DNA from: Lunularia cruciata
Lineage: Eukaryota > Streptophyta > Marchantiopsida > Lunulariales > Lunulariaceae
NCBI GenBank assembly: GCA_948567375.1
Contig: OX419757.1
Location: forward strand, 9,424,001-9,488,000
Direction of reading: 5' to 3'
DNA length: 64,000 nucleotides
The notes below the pieces were generated by a model that saw nothing but the letters and a program-made list of their open reading frames with translations, made no database searches and was not told the DNA's origin. Positions 44,024 to 51,669 of this stretch are shown here, piece by piece; the stretch's first letter is position 1; each line of letters starts with the position of its first letter. The translations under genes were made by a program, and so were the position numbers.

Positions 44024-44102
44024 TGTTGGACTTGTGGTGACTGGACTTGTGCTTGTTGGACTTGTGGTGACTGGACTTGTGCTTGTTGGACTTGTGGTGA
44101 CT
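44024..44102 (+). repeat. 30-bp tandem repeat replacing the second zinc knuckle of DMR copy 2
   Basis: Units TGTTGGACTTGTGGTGACTG... start at 44024, 44054 and 44084 (the last partial, 19 bases). Each encodes CWTCGDWTCA, an array of CxxC pairs without the His and last Cys of a knuckle. Copy 1 has at this place the rest of knuckle 1 and all of knuckle 2. A frame change follows at about 44100. Confidence 0.85.
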
Positions 44103-44133
44103 ACACCCAGAGTTACAGAGTGGTAGGGCTGCT

Positions 44134-44800
44134 ATGGCAGGTAGTAGAGGAGCTCCAATTCATGGAGGACGAGGTGGTAGAGGTGGTGGTAGAGGATCTA
44201 CACCTAGTAGGGGTGCAGTACCTGCCCTTACTTCTGACACAGCTATGGCTACTCGAATTGAGCAGTTGGAGCAGAGATTGGCTAGTATGGCTATTGCTAA
44301 GAGGAGATCGGATTCAGGTGCTGAGGCTTCCACCTCATATGCTGGTGATAGAGATGCTTTGGACTTCATGTGCGGAGCAGCACAGGTGGATGCATCTGCA
44401 ACAGTGACTAGGAGTGCAGTACGTGCTCCAGAGCCTAGAGGAGCATCAGTGGAGTTGGACCCACAGAGAGGAGAGGTTGGGAGACAGGTCAGACTTCCCC
44501 AGTCTTTCACGCTATCTGAGGCATTGCAGACTACATCCATGGTTCCTAGATGTCATAGTGCAGGTGTGGTAGGTGGTGATGGAGTACATGATGGAGTACC
44601 TGCTAGTCAGCCACCTGCTACTACACAGACTGAGTCTAGCATGATGTTGGGGACGGCTCAGCTGATTATGCGGCATCCTTTATTTTCAGCCAGTGACATG
44701 TTTACATTGGGAGTTGACCCAACCCCAATGTTCCGGTTGGCTGCCACGTTGTGTGAGAGTAGGGATGGTGCAGTTCCTACTACTAGAGCAGAGGTGGTGG
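44134..44800 (+). pseudogene. RGG linker and pre-protease region of DMR copy 2
   Basis: The frame starts with a basic RGG stretch (GGRGGRGGGRGS), then a heptad-like helix (IEQLEQRLASMAIAKRR) and a Ser/Thr/Ala-rich linker. A frame change near 44795, two bases shorter than copy 1, moves reading into the protease frame at 44814. No catalytic motif is seen. Confidence 0.55.
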
Positions 44801-44813
44801 TAGTGGAGCTGAC

Positions 44814-46517
44814 TTGGTTGAGGAGCATGGGATCCGTTCAGCGACCAGTGGTTTATGGCAGGCAGCAGCGGCTAGACTGGAGGAGTTGCCAGCTAGACTG
44901 GCCTTTGAGAGAGCGCGGTTTACACCTGGTGTTGTCCTATTGGATAACCAGAGGGGGATCTTTCGTTTAGTGGGACCTTCAGGGAAGGTCTATACACCAC
45001 AGAGAGTCTTGTTAGACTCTAGTGCGCAGCCCCTTATGTTGGGGAAGGTTGCAGTTGTCGGTCTGGAGTTACGGAAGACCGATGTGGAGAGGTGTCCATT
45101 TCAGATCCAGACATCTCTTGGTGGTGGTTCGACACAGTACATCACACGTGGAGACCTTGTTGTCCAGGTTCAGCCTGGTCATCCGACTGATAGCTCGGTG
45201 GTGAGAGCTCAGGCTATTGCGACGATAGCTGAGTCATATGATGTGCTAGTTGGGGGAGCAGTGTTATACCCTATGGGTTTCAGCATTGACTATTGGGAGG
45301 AGACAGCCTCTTATAGACCTGGTTGGCAGTCTGGTGAGGGACGGGTATATCGTCTACCAGTACGCTTCAGTAGTGGCAGTCTTGGCTCACTACAGTCCGG
45401 GACCATGGCAGCATCAGTTTTAGCTTTCAGCGGTGCAGTTACTTGGCCTGGTGACTTGTTGGAGGGGAACGCCCATGCAGAGGATACTCCAATACCAGAG
45501 GAGATCACTCGACTTTGGAGTACGAGTGGGATTGTTCCATCCACCTTGGATGTTCCATTGTGGAGTTCAGAGGAGGCATTGCAGCAGCATGCGGATCAGT
45601 TGGTGCAACAGGCTTGGAGTGGAGCCTTCGTACCATTAGGGGATGAGTGTGAGGATGAGCCTCCAGAGGCGATTGCTTTGACACCTCTGGATACCACACT
45701 CATTGCTTGGCAGTATCCAGTAGAGGGGATATGCCTATTGGAGTTGTTTGGTGGGATCAGCACCGGACTAGCTGCGGTGTTACAGGCGGGTATCCGAGTA
45801 CAGAGGTACTTGTATGTAGAGAGAGATGAGACTGCTAGGCGAGTCTATCTACATCATGTGGCACACTTGGCCTATCGGTATCCGGAGTTATTACCAATGT
45901 CAGCAGTCAGAGGTTACCAGAAGGCCTTACCAGGAGACATTTCCTTATTGGGGGCGCATGACCTAGAGAGACATGGGCCTGTTCACTTGGTGATTTCTGG
46001 ATGGCCATGTCAGGGACATACACGTGCGGGCCACGGTTTAGGTCTTCAGGATCCTCGTTCTGGTGTGTTTTGGGAGCTGTTATGGATATTACGACATCTC
46101 CAGGTTTATCAGTCTGTTTCTCCAGCTTACCTTTTGGAGAACGTTCCATTGATGGGTGATTCTTGCACTAGAGTGGTGGCGAGTACACATCAGGTCCATT
46201 CATGGATGGGACCTGCTGTATTGTTAGATGCAGCCAGAGTGGGATCACGGGCTCATCGTCTTTGTCTTTGGTGGATGAACCTCTTACCCAGAGAGGTTCC
46301 ACAGCGTAGTTATGATGGGATTCAGCGACTAGACCACATTCTTGTTGATGATATCTTGGATGCTGGACGTCAGTCTCAAACAGTGGTAGTGGCTGATAGG
46401 TCACCTACGGCAGTGGTGAACCTAGTTGGACAGCCTAGAGCTGCATTTCCCACACTCATGAGTTTCCCAAGCTCTCATGCTTTTCGAGAGGGAGGACCTA
46501 GACTTGTTTGGGACTAA
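44814..46517 (+). CDS. Protease-DNA methyltransferase segment of the DMR copy 2 polyprotein (567 codons)
   Basis: Residues ~45-150 form the retropepsin: VYTPQRVLLDSSAQPLML (active-site Asp codon 45015; the expected Gly is Ser) and YDVLVGGAVLYPMG. Residues ~300-567 form a cytosine-5 methyltransferase. Motif I is LLELFGGISTGLAAVL (about 306-321), followed by YLYVERDETARRV and GDISLLGAHDLERHGP. Motif IV is GWPCQ (catalytic Cys codon 46008-46010), followed by GLGLQDPRSGVFWE. Motif VI is YLLENVPLMGD and motif VIII is VLLDAARVGSRAHRLCLWW. The arrangement and the ENV-to-DA spacing resemble the DNMT3/DRM branch, though PCQ rather than PCN is unlike DNMT3. It would transfer methyl groups from S-adenosylmethionine to DNA cytosine. 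It ends at TAA where copy 1 has TCA; the domain continues beyond. Confidence 0.85.
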   Translation: MVEEHGIRSATSGLWQAAAARLEELPARLAFERARFTPGVVLLDNQRGIFRLVGPSGKVYTPQRVLLDSSAQPLMLGKVAVVGLELRKTDVERCPFQIQTSLGGGSTQYITRGDLVVQVQPGHPTDSSVVRAQAIATIAESYDVLVGGAVLYPMGFSIDYWEETASYRPGWQSGEGRVYRLPVRFSSGSLGSLQSGTMAASVLAFSGAVTWPGDLLEGNAHAEDTPIPEEITRLWSTSGIVPSTLDVPLWSSEEALQQHADQLVQQAWSGAFVPLGDECEDEPPEAIALTPLDTTLIAWQYPVEGICLLELFGGISTGLAAVLQAGIRVQRYLYVERDETARRVYLHHVAHLAYRYPELLPMSAVRGYQKALPGDISLLGAHDLERHGPVHLVISGWPCQGHTRAGHGLGLQDPRSGVFWELLWILRHLQVYQSVSPAYLLENVPLMGDSCTRVVASTHQVHSWMGPAVLLDAARVGSRAHRLCLWWMNLLPREVPQRSYDGIQRLDHILVDDILDAGRQSQTVVVADRSPTAVVNLVGQPRAAFPTLMSFPSSHAFREGGPRLVWD

Positions 46518-47012
46518 CAGTTACAGCAGTTGGTGGAGCCCAATGCTGATGAGAGAGAGCGGGCGATGGGTTTTCGCACCGATATTACCGCTGTTCCAGC
46601 AGTATCAGAGACATCCAGGCATCAAGTGTTAGGTCAGGCTATGGACCTGAACTGTTTGACCTGGATTGTGAGCCTTGGTTTGGCAGAGCAGCGTAGGATG
46701 CACTTGATAGGCATCACCACTCGGACACTTGTGAGCCTTGTGCCTATCGAGATGATTCAAGCACATGCTGGGGGCAATGGACCGAGTGGACATGGTATTC
46801 TTGGGACACATCCAGCAGCTACTAGGGAGAGTGGTCTACTTGGAGTCCATCCAGGTGAGCGTGGGCTACTTGGATTACACCCTTGGTCCACATGGGATGC
46901 AGCTAAAGGACGTGTGGAGCTTGCAGCCAGAGTGGAGGGAGTTTTTCACACAGAGGTTGGGACCTCTAGTGGTCAGGAGCATGACACTATTGCTCCCAAG
47001 GGCCCAGTGTAG
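46518..47012 (+). pseudogene. Methyltransferase C-terminus and linker of DMR copy 2
   Basis: In the same frame after the TAA, the reading gives ADERERAMGF and SRHQVLGQAMDLNCLTWI. These correspond to motifs IX-X of cytosine methyltransferases (ERxxGF...RxxxLGxxxxVxxxxxL). A Gly/His-rich linker of about 100 residues (GLLGVHPGERGLLGLHP) ends at TAG 47010-47012. The catalytic domain is thus complete except for the single TAA. Confidence 0.75.
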
Positions 47013-47018
47013 CAGCCA
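47010..47018 (+). promoter_or_regulatory. TAG-CAG-CCA at the methyltransferase/RT boundary, copy 2
   Basis: The TAG is in frame with both the methyltransferase (upstream) and the RT (downstream, 47121). It fits UAG-CAR-YYA. Copy 1 has TAG-CAA-CCA. It is a candidate leaky stop, or an ancestral Gln codon lost once before the copies split. Confidence 0.45.
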
Positions 47019-47120
47019 GTCAGTACGTCTTCCACTCCTACTACAGTTACAGAGGATACTTGGGAGCCAGATCTTGGACCCAAGCTTACTGGAGAGGAAA
47101 GACGGAGGGTTTGGAGGTTC

Positions 47121-47543
47121 TTGAGGAGTCACACGAGTTGTTTTTCCTTCAGTATGAAGGATTTGGGTGCTCTGAAGGGACCAGGTATACAGATTGAGCT
47201 GACTAGCGACACACCAGTTTTTCGACGTCCTTATCGATATAGTGATATGGAGAGGACATTGATTCAGAGCCGGAGTAGTGACCTTTTTGAGGCTGGTTTG
47301 GTGGAGATTTCACATGGAGAGTATGCATCAGCGACAGTGATGCCAGCCAAGAAGGATATGCATGGCAACTATACAGATAGGCGGATGTGTGGAGATTATC
47401 GTCCTATCAACCGACAGACCAAGGCTGATCGGTATGCCATGCCTACACCGGAGGAGATTTTTGATGTTTGGGCATGCAAAGGTCTTCAGTACTTTGGATC
47501 TTCGAGCGGGATATCATTAGTTGCCAATCAGGGAGGAGGATAA
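47121..47543 (+). pseudogene. RT N-terminal part of DMR copy 2
   Basis: The frame reads MKDLGALKGPG, SDTPVFRRPYRYSDME, LVEISHGEYASATVMPAKKD and MCGDYRPINRQTKADRYAMPTPEEIFD. A two-base loss near 47466 (GATGCGATTGGG in copy 1, GATGTTTGGG here) then shifts the frame by the catalytic FSTLDL region. A TAG at 47518 replaces CAG. Confidence 0.8.
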
Positions 47544-49422
47544 GTCCAAGACAGCATTTTGGGCTATTGATCCTCACGGCAAGGATGTGTTATATCAGTG
47601 GAGGTTCTTACCATTTGGGTTGAAGAATGCTCCTGCTGAATTCCAGAGGGTCATGGATAGGATCCTAGCTAGATTGGATTTTGCTCGGTGCTATATTGAT
47701 GACATTTTGGTTTATAGCACTACTGTGGAGGAGCATGAGAGACAATTGTTGGAGGTGTTTGAGAGGTTGAGATCTCATGGACTCAAATTACATCCTGGGA
47801 AGTGTAGGTTCTTCCATGAGCAGGTTGAGTATTTGGGTCACACTATCTTCCCCGGAGGACTTGGTGTTCAGCAGACCAAGGTGGAGGCTATTGCACATAT
47901 TCCTCGGCCTACGGATGTGAGCAGAGTGCGAGCATTCCTTGGGTTGGTGAACTTCTATCGTCGCTATGTTAGAGGATTTAGTGCCATTGCCAAGGCCTTG
48001 ACGAAGCTGACCAAGCTTACACAAGAGTGGTGTTGGGGAGATGAGCAGGAGAGAGCTTTTGTAGAGCTCAAGGAGAGGTTAACATCTGCTCCTATTTTGA
48101 GGAGACCGATCAGGGGACGACCATTTCAGGTTCACATTGATTGGAGTATGTTGGGGCTTGGAGCGGTGCTCACCCAGCATGATGATGAGGGGAAGGAGTT
48201 TGTGGTGGCCTATGCTAGTCGCTCCAACAATTCAGCGGAGGCAAAGTATAGTTCATATGAGGGAGAGTGCTTGGCAGCAGTTTGGGCAGTAGCACATTTC
48301 CGATGTTACCTATTTAGTAACCCCTTCACTCTCATCACTGATCATCAGCCGCTGAAGTGGTTGATGGAGTCCGACAAGCTTTTAGGGAAGCTTGCACTTT
48401 GGGCTCTGATTTTACAGGAGTATGATTTCACAGTTGTTCACAGACCTGGAGTGGTGAACCGTGATGTAGATGGGTTGAGTAGAAACCCATGTCCCAACCA
48501 GCATGATCAGACCGGAGCACATTGGCATGGTGAGACAGATGAGGAGATGGTGCTAGGTTGGCATGCATCGGCCTTTTTGTGTATATTTGCAGAGACTTTG
48601 GTGGTATCTCTCTCAGCGCATACAAGAGGAGTTATTGAGGTCACAGATCCAGAGAGTGAAGATATTGGTACAGTTCAGCGAGACATTCATGATGATGTCT
48701 TAGTGATGGACTATCTTCGCACTGGTGTTGTGGGTGGCACAGTTGGGGCCAAGGAGAGAGACCGTGTTCTTCAGCGAGCCAGACGGTTCAGATTGGAGGG
48801 TAGACACCTTTTGCGTGTATGGGAGGATGGTAGAGTGCGAGTAGTACCACTTCCATCACAGAGACCACAGTTGGTCCGTCATGCTCATGAGGAGCTAGGA
48901 CATTTTGGAGTAAAGCGTACATATAGCTTACTTCAGAGTCATTATTGGTGGCGCGGTATGCAGACCGAGGTACAGCAGTTTGTTGCCAGATGTGTGGTTT
49001 GTGACCGAGTTAGAGCATCATTCAATGCTCCTACGCCACAGTTACACCCATTACCTATCATGGGATTGGGTTACCGTTGGAGTTTGGACTTCGCCGGACC
49101 TTTACCGCTGATTGTGAGACATCATTGGTATGTTTTGGTGATGGTGGAGCACTTCTCCAAGTGGATTGAGTTGGAGGCACTTCCTGACAAGTCTAGTGAA
49201 GGGACAGCTTACTCGTTCCTGGATCGAGTTCTTAGTCATTTTGGTGCACCAGCTGAGGTTTTGACTGATCAGGGTACAGAGTTCTTGGGAGAGTTTCAGG
49301 TCTTGTGTGACAAGGCTTTGATTGATCATCGTACTACATCCCGAGATCACCCTGAGGCAGATGGCTTAGCAGAGAGAGTGGTTCAAACGGTGAAGAGAGG
49401 ATTGCAAAAGTATGGTTTGTAG
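47521..49422 (+). CDS. RT, RNase H and integrase of DMR copy 2 (633 codons)
   Basis: The RT part carries LPFGLKNAPAEFQRVMD, the catalytic YIDD at 47692-47703 and YLGHTIFPGGLGV. RNase H reads DWSMLGLGAVLTQ, YEGECLAAVWAV and TDHQPLKWLM, with HRPGVVNRDVDGLSR. The integrase zinc-binding part reads HEELGHFGVKRTYSLLQ and CVVCDR. Its core triad is Asp 49087, Asp 49267 and Glu 49372 (SLDFAGP, LTDQGTEF, DGLAERVVQTVKR), with the last two about 35 residues apart as in retroviral-type integrases. The catalytic residues of all three enzymes are present. It ends at TAG 49420, probably a former CAG. Confidence 0.9.
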   Translation: MPIREEDKSKTAFWAIDPHGKDVLYQWRFLPFGLKNAPAEFQRVMDRILARLDFARCYIDDILVYSTTVEEHERQLLEVFERLRSHGLKLHPGKCRFFHEQVEYLGHTIFPGGLGVQQTKVEAIAHIPRPTDVSRVRAFLGLVNFYRRYVRGFSAIAKALTKLTKLTQEWCWGDEQERAFVELKERLTSAPILRRPIRGRPFQVHIDWSMLGLGAVLTQHDDEGKEFVVAYASRSNNSAEAKYSSYEGECLAAVWAVAHFRCYLFSNPFTLITDHQPLKWLMESDKLLGKLALWALILQEYDFTVVHRPGVVNRDVDGLSRNPCPNQHDQTGAHWHGETDEEMVLGWHASAFLCIFAETLVVSLSAHTRGVIEVTDPESEDIGTVQRDIHDDVLVMDYLRTGVVGGTVGAKERDRVLQRARRFRLEGRHLLRVWEDGRVRVVPLPSQRPQLVRHAHEELGHFGVKRTYSLLQSHYWWRGMQTEVQQFVARCVVCDRVRASFNAPTPQLHPLPIMGLGYRWSLDFAGPLPLIVRHHWYVLVMVEHFSKWIELEALPDKSSEGTAYSFLDRVLSHFGAPAEVLTDQGTEFLGEFQVLCDKALIDHRTTSRDHPEADGLAERVVQTVKRGLQKYGL

Positions 49423-49431
49423 AGAGGCCAC

Positions 49432-49719
49432 TTGGGAGATTGGGATCTCCAGTTACCTTGGTTGGCCATGGGCTATCGGTTCAGCCGGCAAGCCTCCTTA
49501 GCATCCTTCTCTCCATACTTTCTACTCTATGGACGAGATCCAGATTTACCTGCAGCCATTCGTCGAGATGCTACTGTAGTTTTGGACTTGGATGACCCCG
49601 ATGTATGGATGAGCGCATGTTCTCAGCGGGCAGAGATCTTTCAGAGAATGATGCCGATGGCCTTTGAGAACTTGGCGATTGCTCAGCATAGAGATACTTT
49701 ACGCTATGCTACCATTTGA
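49432..49719 (+). CDS. Integrase C-terminal core segment of DMR copy 2
   Basis: It continues the integrase frame after TAG 49420. It reads WDLQLPWLAMGYRFSRQAS, then SPYFLLYGRDPDLPAAI (the usual SPF-L-YG motif), then an acidic helix ending LAIAQHRDTLRYATI. The TGA at 49717 is shared with copy 1. The segment is missing from copy 1 up to 49656. Confidence 0.8.
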   Translation: MGDWDLQLPWLAMGYRFSRQASLASFSPYFLLYGRDPDLPAAIRRDATVVLDLDDPDVWMSACSQRAEIFQRMMPMAFENLAIAQHRDTLRYATI

Positions 49720-49791
49720 GGAGGAGGTTATAGACCCTCGATCCGTCGATTTCATCCAGGTGACTATGTATATCTACAGCAGACAGCACCG

Positions 49792-50124
49792 ATGACACTT
49801 GATGTTTCTACAGGCCGCACTATCTTGAGAGTGCGCGAGGTTTTGCCATCTGGAGTCCTTTTGTTAGAAGGACGTGATGGTGTTGTTTGGAAGGATCATG
49901 TGCGCAATTGTGCACCATGCCACCTCCCAAACATTGATGGTACGATGGACCCAAGCTTGGCACTTGTACGTGCAGGCTTGAGGTGTATGTTATGTGGCTC
50001 TTCTGGTGGAGCTGCTACTATGTTAGTGTGTGATAGCTGTTCGAGAGGATGGCATATGGCATGTATGACTCCTCCCCTCACGGTGGTTCCTCAAGGACAG
50101 TGGTTATGTCCTAGATGTACTTGA
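49792..50124 (+). CDS. Integrase tail with PHD finger, DMR copy 2
   Basis: This 110-codon frame is in the integrase frame. Residues 1-45 resemble the small beta-barrel of integrase tails (ILRVREVLPSGVLLLEGRDG). Residues ~64-110 form a C4HC3 PHD finger: CMLC, VCDSC, RGWHMAC, CPRC, with Trp and PPL between as in classical PHD fingers. PHD fingers read the histone H3 tail, so it could steer integration, as chromodomains do in chromoviruses (inference). It might be a separate ORF, because a TGA shared by both copies precedes it. Confidence 0.85.
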   Translation: MTLDVSTGRTILRVREVLPSGVLLLEGRDGVVWKDHVRNCAPCHLPNIDGTMDPSLALVRAGLRCMLCGSSGGAATMLVCDSCSRGWHMACMTPPLTVVPQGQWLCPRCT

Positions 50125-50292
50125 CCTATAGCTAGTTCATTCTTTATATGGTATAGATTGCAGACAGGCGACTAACGATGGGGCTCCATAGCACCCGGCC
50201 TCCTGATCTTTGCCCATTAGAGGGTATACCATATACTTAGAGTAGATGGCTATCTGGAGTTAGAGGGACCTAACCGCCAGCTAGGGGGCGAT

Positions 50293-50397
50293 TGTGGCAC
50301 TTTAGAGTCTATGTATGACTTATGTGTGAGTTTTGCTTTTATAGTGTATGATGTTGACAACGATGTATGTTGTGTAGCAATGTATATACGCACGATA
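50293..50397 (+). repeat. Terminal R-block 2a of DMR copy 2
   Basis: A 105-base block starting TGTGGCACTTTAG and ending ACGCACGATA, two bases before the 3' LTR-like unit. A near-identical copy is at 50850-50954. Confidence 0.8.
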
Positions 50398-50399
50398 GC

Positions 50400-50847
50400 T
50401 GTCACGCCATTTGTAGTTCCGCATCTAGATGCTCAAACACTGGAGTTCCAGTGATGGTAGTTAGAGTTATTCTAGCAGTTTCTTAGGGATTACTTTCCGA
50501 CAGTTAGATTTCATGTTTGGGGTACTGACTTCACGGTGGGGCCCACCGTCACTTTGCACCATTTGCACCGTCAAGTGTGCCATTAGCGGGACCGTTAGGG
50601 TTTCAGGGCTAGCTCGAGTCCAAGGGGTATAGTTTCGAAGTGAGCTCCAAAGAGCTCACTTCTCTGATGTTGAGCCTTCGAGTTCCTGGCTATGGTGGAC
50701 AAAGGCCGGTGAGCGTCACCTGGATTCTCTATGCTTGAGTGGGTGTGGCTTGACTGTAATCAGTGCCCAGTTGTTGGCAGTTTATAGAGTGACAGATCAA
50801 GTACTGATCTGAGTTGAGTTGAGTTGAGAATGTTAAGCAATCTGATT
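50400..50847 (+). repeat. 3' LTR-like unit of DMR copy 2 (truncated)
   Basis: It starts TGTCACGCC and matches 41079-41530, then breaks off at AATCTGATTA and is joined to R-block 2b. Perfect inverted repeats lie at 50533-50549 and 50638-50661. The truncation point differs from that of copy 1 (about 90 bases shorter). Confidence 0.8.
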
Positions 50848-50849
50848 AT

Positions 50850-50954
50850 TGTGGCACTTTAGAGTCTATGTATGACTTATGTGTGAGTTTTGCTTTTATA
50901 GTGTATGTTGTTGACAGCGATGTATGTTGTGTAGCAATGTATATACGCACGACA
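50850..50954 (+). repeat. Terminal R-block 2b of DMR copy 2
   Basis: It starts TGTGGCACTTTAG and ends ATACGCACGACA at the right boundary of the element, followed by AAGAC. Confidence 0.8.
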
Positions 50955-51669
50955 AGACCCTAATGGATAGATTGTCACAAAGATCTTGTGGTGTCTCAAA
51001 GATCATGCCTTCCAAAAGAAAGAACATTGGGTTTTGGTGAGACAGTGCCTTGTGAAGGGTAGAATATTGTTTTAGGAAGATAGTGCCTTCCAAAGGGTAG
51101 AACCTTGTAGTTTGCTAAAGATGGTGCCTTTGGAAGGGCAGTACACTATGTTTGGTGAAGAAAATGCCTTTGCAAGGGAAGTACATTGACTTCACAAAAT
51201 GTGGTGCCTTTGAAAAGGAATGCACATAATCTTTGGAATACCTCAAATCTCTATCTTCACAAGGAGCAAGGATCTTTGGGGAAGGTAAGCACCTTCCAAA
51301 GAAAGGCTGGTCTTTGGAAGACCATACTTCCTGTCTTTGGAAGGATAGGACACTTATCTTCACATAATCTTTAGGATACTTTTGGAGAAGAGGAGCTCCT
51401 CTCTCTCTCTAAACCATCACTTCTCAAAATTTGTTTGGAATTATATACTTTCATGCTGGTAGTTATTCTTTTTTGTTTCTATTGTGTACTTTCTTGGTGT
51501 CATTGTCCTTGTCTAGGAGTTGTCTCTTCCCAAGAGGTTAAATAGTAAATAGTAAAGGACTCCAATGTGATATTTTCCTTTGTATTCAAGCATTTTTAAC
51601 CCGTATCCTTGTGGGATCAACTTGTTTACTTACTAAATACTTCAATTGTATGTTGATTGGCTTGTCACA
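50955..51669 (+). repeat. Second part of the 3' LTR of element J
   Basis: It ends TTGATTGGCTTGTCACA. Its last ~100 bases parallel the LTR end of element E (TTTGTATT..., GTATC-TTG/TGCGGGA, ACTTACT, TTGTCACA). A ~40-bp tandem array occupies its front part. With 40730-41078 it would form one LTR split by DMR copy 2. Confidence 0.4.
50998..51240 (+). repeat. ~40-bp degenerate tandem repeat, six units
   Basis: The word (G/A)TGCCTT followed by AAGGG(T/A)AG recurs at about 51005, 51045, 51083, 51124, 51164 and 51204, a period of 38-41 bases. Units are diverged but the phase is held. Confidence 0.6.

Larger units (their letters stand above)
41079..50953 (+). mobile_element. DMR copy 2: methyltransferase-bearing Ty3/gypsy retrotransposon, best copy
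   Basis: A 9.9-kb insertion. The left flank ends AAGAT and the right flank starts AAGAC, a near target duplication (4 of 5). The host sequence is probably the 3' LTR of element J. Coding order: gag (42791), damaged zinc knuckles, protease, DNMT (45720-46710), RT/RNase H (47121-48480), integrase (48860-49719) and PHD finger (49984-50124). Lesions are few: stops at 43913, 46515, 47010, 47518, 49420 and 49717, the knuckle rearrangement, a frame change near 44795 and a two-base loss near 47466. The stops at 47010 and 49717 are shared with copy 1. Confidence 0.9.

Noticed and set aside
43988-44407. 139-codon frame through the Cys repeat
   Set aside because: Only its first part is real coding sequence (knuckle 1 and the tandem repeat); after about 44100 it runs out of frame over the RGG linker.
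45720-46710. A host DNA methyltransferase gene with a retroelement inserted nearby
   Set aside because: The domain is in one frame with a retropepsin upstream and gypsy RT downstream, has no introns, and occurs in the same place in a second copy of the element.
46765-47132. Overlapping frames on both strands at the DNMT/RT linker
   Set aside because: They are out of frame with methyltransferase and RT, and are compositional shadows of the Gly/His-rich linker.
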